DNA of 64,000 nt, taken from positions 124,001-188,000 of the forward strand of contig DAHXKG010000004.1 of the NCBI GenBank assembly GCA_027366525.1, in the 5' to 3' direction. Each line of letters opens with the position of its first letter. Within the stretch, counting starts at the first letter, position 1. Made by a program: the position numbers and the translations under genes. Of this stretch, positions 8,138 to 17,317 are shown one piece after another. Under the pieces are notes generated by a model, which was not told the origin of the DNA, searched no databases, and saw only the letters and a list, made by a program, of their open reading frames with translations. The DNA comes from a candidate division FCPU426 bacterium (lineage in GTDB: Bacteria; Oederibacteriota; Muellerivitia; Muellerivitales; DAHXKG01).

Positions 8138-9522
8138 CGTTACCCGGGTCTGCATTGCTTAAGCCGTTGAACATCTTGTTAGATGCCGTTTTAGTGTTGA
8201 TGTCGCTTTGGCTGGCATACTGGATTCGCTTTGAAAGTCATTGGATTCCCCTCATTGCCTTTACGCAGATTAGTTACTATGCCATATTTTTTCCATTAAC
8301 CGTGGTAATTTATTTATTAGTATTTCAATACATTGGACTTTATCAAAAACGCAGAGGTATTTCATCCATCGATGAATTTTCCAAAATTTTCTGGGGTGTT
8401 ATGCTGGCGTCGTTTTTGATGGCGGCGCTCACTTTTTTAACACATTTTTTGGATTTTTCCAGATTGGTAATTGGATTGACGGCCATGTTAGCCGTTTTTT
8501 TTATTTGGATTGAGCGACGCTTGTTGCGTAGACTTCAAATTTGGTTTAGACGCAAGGGTATTGGGATAACCCGTCTTTTAATTGTGGGAACTGGTGAGAC
8601 TGCTCGATCGGTCATTCGTCGGTTAAAATTGAATGCGGATCTGGGCTATAAATTAGTTGGTATTGTTTCTGAAAAAAGAACAATGAAAAAAATTGAAGGG
8701 GTTAATATTGTCGGAACTCTGAAAGAATTTTCAAAACTAATTGAAAAACATCAAGTGATGGAAGTTTTATTTGCATTGCCGGCCCAAGCCTATGATCAAT
8801 TAGTTCCAATGCTGATGCAACTTCAGGACAGTAATGTGAAATACAAAATTGTTTCGGATTTATTTGGTTTAATTACCAAACCAGTTCGGAATGACATTTT
8901 ATTGGGAATTCCTATTTTTGAAATGAAAGAGGCGCCGCTCAAAAATCGGTACAATCGTTTGTTAAAACGAACTTTTGATTTTGTACTTTCAACCCTAGGG
9001 ATTATGATACTTTCTCCAGTTTTTTTAATTTTAGCTCTGGGAGTAAAATTATCTTCTCCCGGACCTGTTTTTTTCTGTCAAAAGCGTATAGGCCGCGACG
9101 GACGTGTTTTTACGATGTTTAAATTCCGATCGATGCGTGCCAATACAGAAACGATTGCCTTCACACAGCAAAATGATATTCGACGAACACGATTTGGAAA
9201 ATGGCTTCGCAAAACCAGCTTTGATGAGCTTCCGCAAGTGTTCAATGTTTGGCTGGGACAAATGAGCTTGGTCGGTCCACGACCCGAAGTGCCGATGTTA
9301 GTGAAACAATTTGAAAAAACGATTCCACGGTATTTTGAACGGCATCAAGTCAAAGCCGGCATTACCGGTTGGGCCCAAGTCAACGGATTACGGGGCAACA
9401 CCTCGCTGACCGAGCGGATCGCTTACGATATTTATTATATTGAGAATTGGAGTTTGTTTTTGGACATTCGTATTTTGATTCGAACGGTTTTAGAAATTTT
9501 TTATATTCCGAATGCATATTGA
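8134..9522 (+). CDS. Undecaprenyl-phosphate sugar phosphotransferase (WbaP/WcaJ-like)
   Basis: This is the probable initiating enzyme of the polysaccharide pathway: it transfers a sugar-1-phosphate from a nucleotide sugar to undecaprenyl phosphate at the inner membrane. Residues 1 to about 130 contain four or five hydrophobic helices, followed by a CoA-binding-like Rossmann domain (LLIVGTGETARSVI). The carboxy-terminal catalytic domain begins with a further membrane helix and carries PGPVFFCQKRIGRDG, MFKFRSM, RKTSFDELPQ, LVGPRPE and GITGWAQVNG, all core motifs of the bacterial sugar transferase family. At 462 aa it is the normal length for the long form. Donor specificity (glucose, galactose or N-acetyl sugar) is not readable. 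Confidence 0.94.
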   Translation: MTLPGSALLKPLNILLDAVLVLMSLWLAYWIRFESHWIPLIAFTQISYYAIFFPLTVVIYLLVFQYIGLYQKRRGISSIDEFSKIFWGVMLASFLMAALTFLTHFLDFSRLVIGLTAMLAVFFIWIERRLLRRLQIWFRRKGIGITRLLIVGTGETARSVIRRLKLNADLGYKLVGIVSEKRTMKKIEGVNIVGTLKEFSKLIEKHQVMEVLFALPAQAYDQLVPMLMQLQDSNVKYKIVSDLFGLITKPVRNDILLGIPIFEMKEAPLKNRYNRLLKRTFDFVLSTLGIMILSPVFLILALGVKLSSPGPVFFCQKRIGRDGRVFTMFKFRSMRANTETIAFTQQNDIRRTRFGKWLRKTSFDELPQVFNVWLGQMSLVGPRPEVPMLVKQFEKTIPRYFERHQVKAGITGWAQVNGLRGNTSLTERIAYDIYYIENWSLFLDIRILIRTVLEIFYIPNAY

Positions 9523-9554
9523 CTGATGCATACTGAGAATGAGGGATGCCGGAA

Positions 9555-10478
9555 ATGAAAATTTTGGTTACAGGTGGGGCTGGATTTATTGGAAGTCATA
9601 TCGTGGATACATATGTGAACCATGGCCATCAAGTGGTCGTTGTAGATAATTTATCCACGGGCAACCGCGTTTATTTGAATCCCCAAGCTACGTTTTATCA
9701 AATGAGTATCTTGGATGAACATCTGCACGAGGTCATTCGTGATGAAAAAATTGAAATTGTGAATCATCACGCTGCACAAATCAAAGTCAAAAATTCTTTG
9801 GAAGATCCTTATTTTGATGTTCAAACCAATGTTTTAGGAACTATTCACCTTTTGGATGTGTGTCGAAGAACGAGTGTGAAAAAAATTATTTTTGCTTCTT
9901 CGGGAGGCGCCATATATGGTGAGGCCGCTCAAGGGCCGCTATCCGAAACCCATCCAGTCTATCCGTTGTCGGTTTATGGCGTGAGTAAATGGAGTGTTGA
10001 AAAATATTTAGAAGTATTTTTAAAGCAATTTGGATTAGACTATGTCATTCTTCGATACGCTAATGTGTATGGACCACGACAGGATGCTTCTGGTGAAGGA
10101 GGCGTTGTCGCCATTTTTATTCAACGCATGTTGATGCATCAAGCGATTAGCATTTATGGAGATGGATTCCAACGTCGAGATTATGTTTACGTGCAGGATG
10201 TTGCCCAAGCCAATCTTTTAGCATTGCAATATTCCGAAAATGATATTTTCAACATTGCAACGGGAATCGAAACGTCGGTCAATGACTTGTTTTTAAGGAT
10301 TGCGGAACTAACCCACTATGCGTCGCAGGCTCAACATGTTCAACCGCGCTTAGGTGATATTTATCGCAGTGTCTTGGATTCAAGTAAAGCCAGCCAAAAA
10401 TTAAAATGGCGGCCAGCAGTGAATTTGCAACAAGGTCTAAATGACACGATTCAATACTATCAATCCCAAGCTCGTTAA
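9555..10478 (+). CDS. NAD-dependent epimerase/dehydratase (UDP-glucose 4-epimerase-like)
   Basis: An extended SDR enzyme that interconverts a nucleotide sugar, most like GalE. It has the NAD motif GGAGFIG at the amino terminus, VVVDNLSTG, HHAAQ, the SSGGAIYGE substrate loop and the catalytic YGVSK. LRYANVYGPRQD and GDGFQRRDYVYVQDVA complete the signature. An in-frame ATG nine bases earlier (9546) lies too close to the GAGGG Shine-Dalgarno at 9541-9545; the ATG at 9555 sits at proper spacing and gives MKILVTGGAG, the usual family start. It may provide UDP-galactose or UDP-GalNAc for the galactofuranosyltransferase-like genes downstream, although no mutase for furanose formation is present. Confidence 0.9.
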   Translation: MKILVTGGAGFIGSHIVDTYVNHGHQVVVVDNLSTGNRVYLNPQATFYQMSILDEHLHEVIRDEKIEIVNHHAAQIKVKNSLEDPYFDVQTNVLGTIHLLDVCRRTSVKKIIFASSGGAIYGEAAQGPLSETHPVYPLSVYGVSKWSVEKYLEVFLKQFGLDYVILRYANVYGPRQDASGEGGVVAIFIQRMLMHQAISIYGDGFQRRDYVYVQDVAQANLLALQYSENDIFNIATGIETSVNDLFLRIAELTHYASQAQHVQPRLGDIYRSVLDSSKASQKLKWRPAVNLQQGLNDTIQYYQSQAR

Positions 10479-10490
10479 GGAACTGCAACG

Positions 10491-11564
10491 ATGAAAGCGA
10501 TTATTTTAGTTGGCGGGCAAGGCACGCGCTTGAGACCGTTAACCTATCAAATTCCTAAAAATATTGTCCCACTGTGCGGGGTGCCTTTTTTAACCTATCA
10601 ATTTGAATTTTTGAAAACAGCGGGCATTACGGATGTCATTTTAGCTTTAGGGTATCAACCTCATAAAATAAAAAAACTTTATGGCAATGGTGAAAATCAA
10701 AAACTACAACTTCATTATTCGTTGGAGAAAAAACCCTTGGGAACAGCCGGAGCCATTAAAAAAGCCAAGCAATGGGTTGGGAAACATACCTTGGTCATCT
10801 TGAATGGAGATATATTAACTCAGTTACCTTTGACCTCGATGATTCAATTCCATCAAAAGAATAAAGCCATGGTTACCATTGGTTTGGTGGCCGTAAAGGA
10901 TCCTACGGCGTATGGATTGGTTTTTTTAAATCGGCAAAAAAAAATTATTCGTTTTTTGGAAAAACCCACGTTAGACCAGATCACGACCAATACGATTAAT
11001 ACGGGTGTCTATATTTTTGAACCCTCGGTTTTGGATTTTATTCCGGACAATGAAAATTATTCAGTTGAACGTGAATTGTTCCCTAACCTGCTAAGTCTTG
11101 ACAAAGCCTTGTATGGATTTGTAACACACCAATATTGGCAAGATATTGGTACGCCATTTCGGTATCTAACAACCCAGTGGGATATTTTGGATGGGAAATT
11201 TCCGATGTTGGGCAAATATAAAAAAATGAAAAAAAATATTTATGTGGAGCCTCACGTTCAAATCGATCCAAGCGCTCAACTTGCGGGTCCGCTCATCATT
11301 GGTTCGGGAACCACAATTGGCAAGCATGCCATTATTGCTCCCTATAGTGTGATTGGAAAGCAATGTACAATAGCGGACGGCAGCGTAATCTCCAAAAGCA
11401 TTTTGCTGAATCAGGTGCACGTGGATTCGCAAATACGACTCGAACATGTTATTGCCGGCAATCAGACTCGATTTAAAGAAACGTTAGAAGCTAATTCGGG
11501 CGTCATTATGGCCAATCAACAAAAAGAATATTTTAATATACCCAAGCATGGATATGATTCATGA
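10491..11564 (+). CDS. Sugar-1-phosphate nucleotidyltransferase (mannose-1-phosphate guanylyltransferase-like)
   Basis: A nucleotidyltransferase that makes an NDP-sugar from NTP and sugar-1-phosphate. Residues 1 to about 230 form the Rossmann-like catalytic domain with AIILVGGQGTRLRPLT, PKNIVPLCGVPFL, LNGDIL and FLEKP. Residues 250-330 show the isoleucine-rich hexapeptide pattern of a left-handed beta-helix (LIIGSGTTIGKHAIIAPYS), so it belongs to the two-domain GMPP/RmlA-like class rather than short RmlA. The most likely product is GDP-mannose, consistent with the phosphomannomutase-like gene at 13.5 kb and several mannosyltransferase-like genes; dTDP-glucose or UDP-glucose remain possible. 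It overlaps the Rieske gene by four bases. Confidence 0.88.
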   Translation: MKAIILVGGQGTRLRPLTYQIPKNIVPLCGVPFLTYQFEFLKTAGITDVILALGYQPHKIKKLYGNGENQKLQLHYSLEKKPLGTAGAIKKAKQWVGKHTLVILNGDILTQLPLTSMIQFHQKNKAMVTIGLVAVKDPTAYGLVFLNRQKKIIRFLEKPTLDQITTNTINTGVYIFEPSVLDFIPDNENYSVERELFPNLLSLDKALYGFVTHQYWQDIGTPFRYLTTQWDILDGKFPMLGKYKKMKKNIYVEPHVQIDPSAQLAGPLIIGSGTTIGKHAIIAPYSVIGKQCTIADGSVISKSILLNQVHVDSQIRLEHVIAGNQTRFKETLEANSGVIMANQQKEYFNIPKHGYDS

Positions 11565-11872
11565 ATGATGGGTTTTTCTTAGCGTCGGATGTAGCATCTA
11601 TTGGGGAGGGAGAAGCCAAACGCGTGGAGATTGGAGCCATGCTAATTTTGATTTATCGATATCAAGGTCAATTTTATTCGACAAGTGCCTTTTGTCCTCA
11701 TCAAGATGTCTCGCTTGATCCTAATAATTGTCAGGGCAACGAAATTATTTGTAAATCCCATGGATATCGAATGAATTTTACAACGGGTGTTTGTATGACG
11801 GATCCCAGTTTGTTTTTTCCGGCCTTTCAAACCAAGGTTGATTCAGGACAGGTTTGGGTTAAACTGAAGTAG
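11561..11872 (+). CDS. Rieske [2Fe-2S] domain protein
   Basis: A 103-aa single-domain Rieske ferredoxin. The two cluster-binding motifs are clear: C45-P-H47 and, 16 residues later, C64-K-S-H67, the CxH...CxxH arrangement of Rieske proteins. There is no signal peptide or membrane anchor, so it resembles soluble ferredoxin subunits that feed oxygenases or act as small redox carriers. It overlaps the nucleotidyltransferase stop by four bases (ATGA) and is followed 30 bases later by a secreted glycosidase. A redox protein inside a polysaccharide operon is unusual; no oxygenase partner is adjacent. Confidence 0.88.
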   Translation: MNDGFFLASDVASIGEGEAKRVEIGAMLILIYRYQGQFYSTSAFCPHQDVSLDPNNCQGNEIICKSHGYRMNFTTGVCMTDPSLFFPAFQTKVDSGQVWVKLK

Positions 11873-11902
11873 GATACAAATTTAAGCACGGAAAGAGGCA
11901 CG

Positions 11903-13513
11903 ATGATTCAGAAATGGATATTAATTTTTTTGATTTTTCAAGTGAGCTGGGTACATGCGCAAAGTGTAATGAAATCCAAGGATCCCAAGCAGGCTTTTGC
12001 CTCATTGGCTTCACAAATTGCTTTGATCAAAAATCCTCCAAAATACAATTCAAAAGGCCCACGGTGGAATTTCAAACCCGGCTCTCAGATTGTCGTCACG
12101 ATTAATAATTCAAAAATACTCAGGCGTATTACGCCCTTTAATTTTGGGGTCAATGCCGCTTGGTGGGATGGCAAAAAATGGTTCTTGAATTCCCAACAGG
12201 TTTTAAAAGCTCAGGAAGCCGGTATCCATTTTTGGCGTTGGCCTGGAGGAAGTGCATCGGATAATTATTTTTGGAATGGGAAAGTTCTTCCCGGTGGCAA
12301 GGGCATTGATGCCCAAATGAACGATCCAGAATTTGTTCAAACACGGAATTTTATGCAATTTTGTCGTGAAACACATTCACAACCCATATTTACCGTTAAT
12401 TTTGGATTAGCACGATATGGCAGTGTTCAGGAAGCGGCTCAATTAGCAGCTTCTTGGGTGCGATATTGCAATATTCAACATCATTGGAATGTTCAATATT
12501 GGGAAATTGGTAATGAAGTCTATGGTGCATGGGAATCTGGAAATCAAGTTGCAGGCAAAGCGCCTTTAAATGGCAAGGAATATGGACATGATTTTAATAT
12601 TATCGTGCACGCCATGAAAAAAATTGATCCGCATATTTTTGTCGGTGCGGTAGCAGTTAACCATGATAACGGGAATACATGGACCGGGTACCATTGGTGG
12701 ATGAAGCAACTTCTGCCGGAAATTCAACATTCAGCTGATTTTTTGATTTTACATCAGTATTTTTTGTGGCCTTATAATCAAGCACATCAATATGTCGCTC
12801 CTAGTAATAAAACCATTTTTGATGATTGGAGCAAGGTCCAGCGATCTTTTCAGTCGGTTCAACAGATGATGAAAAAATACATTCCACAAACGCATCCACT
12901 GCCCATTGCTTTAACAGAGTTTAATATGATCAATTCTTCTCCGCGGAGGACGATCGAACTAATTAATGGAATTTTTACAGCAGGAGTTCTAGGACAAGCG
13001 CTTGTTTCGGGGTATAGTGCAGTCGACTATTGGGATTGGAAAAATGGGCTAGATTACAAATTGCATGGCGATCATGGCATGTTATCATGGAATGATCAGC
13101 GAATTCCCAATTCAACCCCTCGACCAAGCTACTATGCATTTGCTATCTACCATGACGCATTTGGAAATCAGTTGATTCGTTGTAGGAGTTCCAATTCCAG
13201 TGTCAAAATTTATGCCAGCCGATTTAGCAATGGAGCGTTAGGTCTTATTTTGCTTAATATAAGCCATCATCCACGACAAGTAAAATTTCAATTTTCCCAT
13301 TTTAAGCCGCAAGGACGATTGATGGGATGGGTTCTAACAGGAAACCGACTACGCTCAAGGCGGGTTACCTGGAATGGTCACCCTGGACCTCAAGGCGGCG
13401 GAGGACCATTTCCGCTGAAGGCGATTAATCCCTATCATTTGCAGTTTCATAATTCCAAAAGTTTGAAATTAAATTTGGCGCCTATTTCGGTTTCAGGCGT
13501 TATCATTTATTAA
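11903..13513 (+). CDS. Secreted clan-A glycoside hydrolase, alpha-L-arabinofuranosidase-like
   Basis: A 536-aa exported TIM-barrel hydrolase. A signal peptide is evident (hydrophobic WILIFLIFQVSW, then VHAQS as cleavage site). The barrel contains FWRWPGGSASDNY, the acid/base motif YWEIGNEVYG near residues 199-208, and the nucleophile motif LTEFN near residue 337. These resemble GH51/GH39 type arabinofuranosidases and xylosidases of clan GH-A. A small beta-sandwich follows the barrel, as in GH51. It may trim or release the polysaccharide made by the surrounding genes, or attack plant arabinan; the context favours self-polysaccharide processing. SD AAGAGG precedes the ATG. The exact GH family is not certain by eye. 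Confidence 0.78.
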   Translation: MIQKWILIFLIFQVSWVHAQSVMKSKDPKQAFASLASQIALIKNPPKYNSKGPRWNFKPGSQIVVTINNSKILRRITPFNFGVNAAWWDGKKWFLNSQQVLKAQEAGIHFWRWPGGSASDNYFWNGKVLPGGKGIDAQMNDPEFVQTRNFMQFCRETHSQPIFTVNFGLARYGSVQEAAQLAASWVRYCNIQHHWNVQYWEIGNEVYGAWESGNQVAGKAPLNGKEYGHDFNIIVHAMKKIDPHIFVGAVAVNHDNGNTWTGYHWWMKQLLPEIQHSADFLILHQYFLWPYNQAHQYVAPSNKTIFDDWSKVQRSFQSVQQMMKKYIPQTHPLPIALTEFNMINSSPRRTIELINGIFTAGVLGQALVSGYSAVDYWDWKNGLDYKLHGDHGMLSWNDQRIPNSTPRPSYYAFAIYHDAFGNQLIRCRSSNSSVKIYASRFSNGALGLILLNISHHPRQVKFQFSHFKPQGRLMGWVLTGNRLRSRRVTWNGHPGPQGGGGPFPLKAINPYHLQFHNSKSLKLNLAPISVSGVIIY

Positions 13514-13530
13514 ATGATGCGAGGGATCAC

Positions 13531-14937
13531 TTGAAATCAGATATTCATTTTGGAACGGATGGCTGGAGAGCTAAAATTGCAGAGGGATTTACTTTTGAAA
13601 AAGTAGGAAAGGTTTCACAAGCTTTGGCGGCAGTATTGCCGGCTCGGTCCAGTGTCTTGGTTGGATTTGACACTCGCTTTGCATCTGATCGATTTGCAAA
13701 GCAGGTTGGGCAAATCTTGATCGCAAACAAGCATAAGGCTATTTTAGCAGATAGTATTATTCCGACGCCAGCCCTGTCATTAATGGTAGGTCTCCGACAG
13801 GCTCAAGCCGGTGTCATGATTACGGCTAGCCATAATTCCGGCGAGTATAATGGCTATAAAATTAAACTCCCGCCGGGTGTATCTGCTCCGAGTTCGTTTA
13901 CTCAATTAATTGAAAAGCATATTTTAAAAGCGCCCGTAGTTTTAAACCCGGATCAAGTTTGTCCCACTTTCTCCTGGAAGTCAGAATATTTGAATATTTT
14001 AAAAAAGAAAGTGGATCTTGCTTCAATCAAAAATGCCGGACTGAAGATTGTAGTGGATTCTATGCATGGGGCCGGGCAAAGACTTTTGGAAGAATTATTA
14101 TCCGGAGGAAAAACGCAAGTTCGTACAATCGCGGGACAACCAGACCCCTTATTTGGCGGACGTCATCCAGAACCGATTGCGGAGAACTTGAAACCCTTAT
14201 GTACCGAAGTGAAATTGTGGAAAGCTGCAGTTGGATTTGCTAATGATGGAGATGCTGATCGCATTGGCATGGTGGACGAGTGCGGCCATTATGTGGATGT
14301 GCATAAAATCCATGCTTTGATTTTTTATCATTTAAAAAATCATCGCAAGGAAAATGGAAGTATTATTAAAACAGTCTCGGGAACCATGATGATTGAAAAA
14401 ATGGCCCAAGCGTGGAATTGTCCTGTGGTGGAAACTCCAGTGGGTTTTAAATATATTGGCGAGCAGATGATGAAAAACGATGTGCTCTTGGGGATGGAAG
14501 AAAGTGGAGGCATAGCGATTAAAAATCACTTGCCAGAACGAGATGGACTTCTCTCCGCGCTTCTGTTAACAGAGGCGTTATCGATTTTTCGAAAACCGGT
14601 GACCGTGATTCTTAGTCAACTGCAAAAACAATTTGGACCTTATTTTTCCTGTCGTCACGATATGGCTCAAATACCTTCGGAACTTCAGTTAAAAATCATT
14701 GAACACCTAAAAGGTAATCCCCCGTTGCGCATTGCTGGGACTCGTATTCTGGGCACAAACACGCTGGATGGTCTTAAATTTCAAATGGATAATGCATGGC
14801 TTTTAATACGATCGTCGGGAACCGAACCACTTTTACGAATCTATGCAGAAGCTTCTTCCTTAAAACAAGTTCAAAAAATTTTAGCGGAAACGCATAGAAT
14901 GATTTTGAGTTTACTTCGACCTCAAAACCGACGATGA
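13531..14937 (+). CDS. Phosphomannomutase/phosphoglucomutase (alpha-D-phosphohexomutase)
   Basis: This enzyme interconverts hexose-6-phosphate and hexose-1-phosphate and so feeds the nucleotidyltransferase upstream. All four domains are recognisable: FGTDGWRA at the start, the phosphoserine loop TASHNSGEYNGYK near residue 98, the metal-binding DGDADR near residue 239, the sugar-binding GMEESGG, and the phosphate-binding RSSGTEP near residue 429. In the phosphoserine loop the usual proline after TASHN is replaced by serine, which is mildly unusual. The start is TTG at 13531 behind GAGGG. At 468 aa the length is normal. Mannose versus glucose preference cannot be decided by sequence alone. Confidence 0.92.
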   Translation: MKSDIHFGTDGWRAKIAEGFTFEKVGKVSQALAAVLPARSSVLVGFDTRFASDRFAKQVGQILIANKHKAILADSIIPTPALSLMVGLRQAQAGVMITASHNSGEYNGYKIKLPPGVSAPSSFTQLIEKHILKAPVVLNPDQVCPTFSWKSEYLNILKKKVDLASIKNAGLKIVVDSMHGAGQRLLEELLSGGKTQVRTIAGQPDPLFGGRHPEPIAENLKPLCTEVKLWKAAVGFANDGDADRIGMVDECGHYVDVHKIHALIFYHLKNHRKENGSIIKTVSGTMMIEKMAQAWNCPVVETPVGFKYIGEQMMKNDVLLGMEESGGIAIKNHLPERDGLLSALLLTEALSIFRKPVTVILSQLQKQFGPYFSCRHDMAQIPSELQLKIIEHLKGNPPLRIAGTRILGTNTLDGLKFQMDNAWLLIRSSGTEPLLRIYAEASSLKQVQKILAETHRMILSLLRPQNRR

Positions 14938-15039
14938 TTCAATCATTTAGATTGACCAGCCAGTCATACGGTTTTTATTTTAATCATTAGCATAGGTGAA
15001 CTTGCTTTCAAAACGGTGACAGACATATTGGGGGTTTAA

Positions 15040-16122
15040 GTGGAGAATCAGCTGATGGTCGTAACGGTGACTTATGGAAACCGTAAACATTTGTTGGAAC
15101 AACTTGTTCACGAACTGTTAACTCAAGAAGTCTCAAAAATCATTATCGTAAATAACGGGGCTTCATGGGAAGTGAAGGCCTGGGCTCAAACCTTAAGTCC
15201 TAAAATTGTTGTTATTTCACTTCATCAAAATACTGGATCAGCGGGGGGGTTTGCAATTGGTATTTCCAAAGCCATGGAATTAAAGGCAGAAATGATATGG
15301 TTATTGGATGATGACAATAAGCCTTTGAAAAATACGTTAACGAAATTATTAACTGCGTATCATGAGTTGTCCCAAGTACATCCGCAAGAACCCTTGATGG
15401 TTCTTGGATTGAGGGCCTCAAGAGATTTAGATTTAATCATTAGTCAACTTCATCCTATTCAAGAACGACCATCAAGTTTTCTGGGGTTCCATGTTTTCGA
15501 TATACCTAAAAAAATAGGGAATAAATTTTTTAAATTTTTAAAGCCCCGCGTGAGTTCTACACACTCGAAATTACCGGATAAAATTCATATCCAAGAAGCT
15601 CCCTATGGTGGAATTTTATTTCACCGAAATTTGATCCAAACCATTGGATTGCCACGGGCGGATTTTGTTCTTTATTGTGATGATCTTGAATTTACTTATC
15701 GTGTTACGCAACATCATGGAAGCATTTATATCATTACAGATGCGCTGATTGAAGATTTAGAACCAGCGAGTAATGAAATCAAATACTATCCCATGTGGAA
15801 TTGGATTCGGCATTTACCACCCGAAAAGAGTTTTCGAACTTACTACCATCTACGAAACAAGATTTATTTTAATACGTATTGTAAAATGTCCAAGATAAGT
15901 TGGATGTATCACATAAATCGTTATACGTATCTAGGATTGCTTTGGATCGTTGCGATTTTCAATCATCGATCCCAGCAATATGCATTGCTGGCCCAAGCGA
16001 TTTCGGATGGAGTCCATCGGCACCTCGGCGTGGGTCCGGAGTTTCAAGGCGTTGCCTTTGAAGTCGCTCAAATTGACATAAGCGAGCATAAGAATAAAGA
16101 CGATATTCCAATGGCAAATTAA
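15040..16122 (+). CDS. GT2 galactofuranosyltransferase-like protein (paralog 1)
   Basis: A 360-aa GT2 transferase of the GlfT/rhamnosyltransferase type. Key segments are VVTVTYGNR, NTGSAGGFAIGI and the metal-binding triple aspartate in IWLLDDDN, followed by a GGILFHR segment and a likely base region in FVLYCDDLEFTYR. The same architecture recurs in the two following genes, which are clearly related but much closer to each other than to this one. The start is GTG at 15040 behind a G-rich Shine-Dalgarno. The carboxy terminus has a hydrophobic stretch that may associate with the membrane. It probably elongates a chain on the lipid carrier. No UDP-galactopyranose mutase gene is in the window, so galactofuranose as donor is inferred only from family. 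Confidence 0.82.
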   Translation: MENQLMVVTVTYGNRKHLLEQLVHELLTQEVSKIIIVNNGASWEVKAWAQTLSPKIVVISLHQNTGSAGGFAIGISKAMELKAEMIWLLDDDNKPLKNTLTKLLTAYHELSQVHPQEPLMVLGLRASRDLDLIISQLHPIQERPSSFLGFHVFDIPKKIGNKFFKFLKPRVSSTHSKLPDKIHIQEAPYGGILFHRNLIQTIGLPRADFVLYCDDLEFTYRVTQHHGSIYIITDALIEDLEPASNEIKYYPMWNWIRHLPPEKSFRTYYHLRNKIYFNTYCKMSKISWMYHINRYTYLGLLWIVAIFNHRSQQYALLAQAISDGVHRHLGVGPEFQGVAFEVAQIDISEHKNKDDIPMAN

Positions 16123-16165
16123 ACCCAACAAGAAATAGGTTTGGAGAATAAGGAGATTAACTTGC

Positions 16166-17182
16166 ATGGCAACCTTGGATAAGAGTCAAGTCACGGTGGT
16201 GACGGTAACGTATGGTCATCGTCAGGATTATTTGAAGCCAGTTATTCAATCAATTTTGAACCAGGGGGTCTCTAGTATTGTTTTGGTGGCGAATGGAGTA
16301 TCTTGGGATATTGAATCCTGGGTACGACCTTTTGGTCTGTTGATTCATTTGGTGGTATTACCGCAGAACAGGGGGTCGGCTGGGGGGTTTGCCGTAGGGA
16401 TTCAAGCTGCAACGCAACTACCACCACCACTCATATGGCTCTTGGATGATGATAATCAACCGTGTGAGGGAAGCCTAGACAAGCTGTTAAAAGCTTATGC
16501 GCAATTGACCGATCGCCATTCTCAACAAGGATTGGCCGTTTTTGGCTTCAGAAAAAAATGGTATAACGACCGAACAGATTTTCAGAGAGTCATATTGCCG
16601 GAACGTCCTTCTAGTTTTTTAGGATTTCATATTTGGGATATTCCTGATAAAATTCGAAATCGCATGCCTTGGAAGAAAAAAATTCAAACTTCCCTTCCAA
16701 ATTATTTGGATCAACCTATAAAAATGAAGTATGTCCCATATGGCGGGCTCTTATTTCACCGGGATCTTCTTGCCTCAATTGGATTGCCTCGAGAAGATTT
16801 TGTTCTTTATGTGGATGATACAGAGTTCACGTATCGCATTACTCGCCAAGGCGGCGGTATTTATTGGATTACCGATGCAGAAATTGAAGATCTTGATTTT
16901 GCAGATAGAAGTGCAATAGATGGAAATCAATTTTTTAAACGTCTTCATCTTGAGGATGGGCGGCGACTGTATTATACGACCCGTAATAATGCTTATTTTA
17001 ATACATATGATTTAAAAAATAATGTTTGGATCTATTTTTTGAATCAAAAAATTTATTTGTTAATTCTTTGGATTTTGGCATTGAGGTATCGTCACATGGA
17101 TCAATATCGACTTATGCACAGGGCTATTCAGGATGGATTAAAGAAAAACATGGGGATTTCTCCAGATTATCCGCTGCCTTAA
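16166..17182 (+). CDS. GT2 galactofuranosyltransferase-like protein (paralog 2, tandem copy A)
   Basis: A 338-aa GT2 transferase with VTVVTVTYGHRQ, NRGSAGGFAVGIQ and the WLLDDDNQP metal site. It is nearly identical to the next gene from the AGGFAVGIQ motif through DAEIEDLDF. Just after that, about residues 250-262, the two sequences diverge sharply and differ in length by three residues before matching again at YFNTYDLKNNVWIYFLNQK. The ATG at 16166 follows AAGGAG ten bases upstream, a spacer shared with copy B. The function is probably addition of the same or a related furanose sugar as its twin; the divergent segment may set acceptor or linkage specificity. Confidence 0.82.
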   Translation: MATLDKSQVTVVTVTYGHRQDYLKPVIQSILNQGVSSIVLVANGVSWDIESWVRPFGLLIHLVVLPQNRGSAGGFAVGIQAATQLPPPLIWLLDDDNQPCEGSLDKLLKAYAQLTDRHSQQGLAVFGFRKKWYNDRTDFQRVILPERPSSFLGFHIWDIPDKIRNRMPWKKKIQTSLPNYLDQPIKMKYVPYGGLLFHRDLLASIGLPREDFVLYVDDTEFTYRITRQGGGIYWITDAEIEDLDFADRSAIDGNQFFKRLHLEDGRRLYYTTRNNAYFNTYDLKNNVWIYFLNQKIYLLILWILALRYRHMDQYRLMHRAIQDGLKKNMGISPDYPLP

Positions 17183-17317
17183 AGTGGATTATTTTTTTGA
17201 AAAAGATTTTTTAATTAATGGTTGAAGGGTTTTCTCTTTAAATTGCTTCAATAGGATGTTTCAACGGCGAAGGTAGTCCAACAAAAAGTAGATTGGAAGA
17301 AAAGGAGTTTAACTTGA

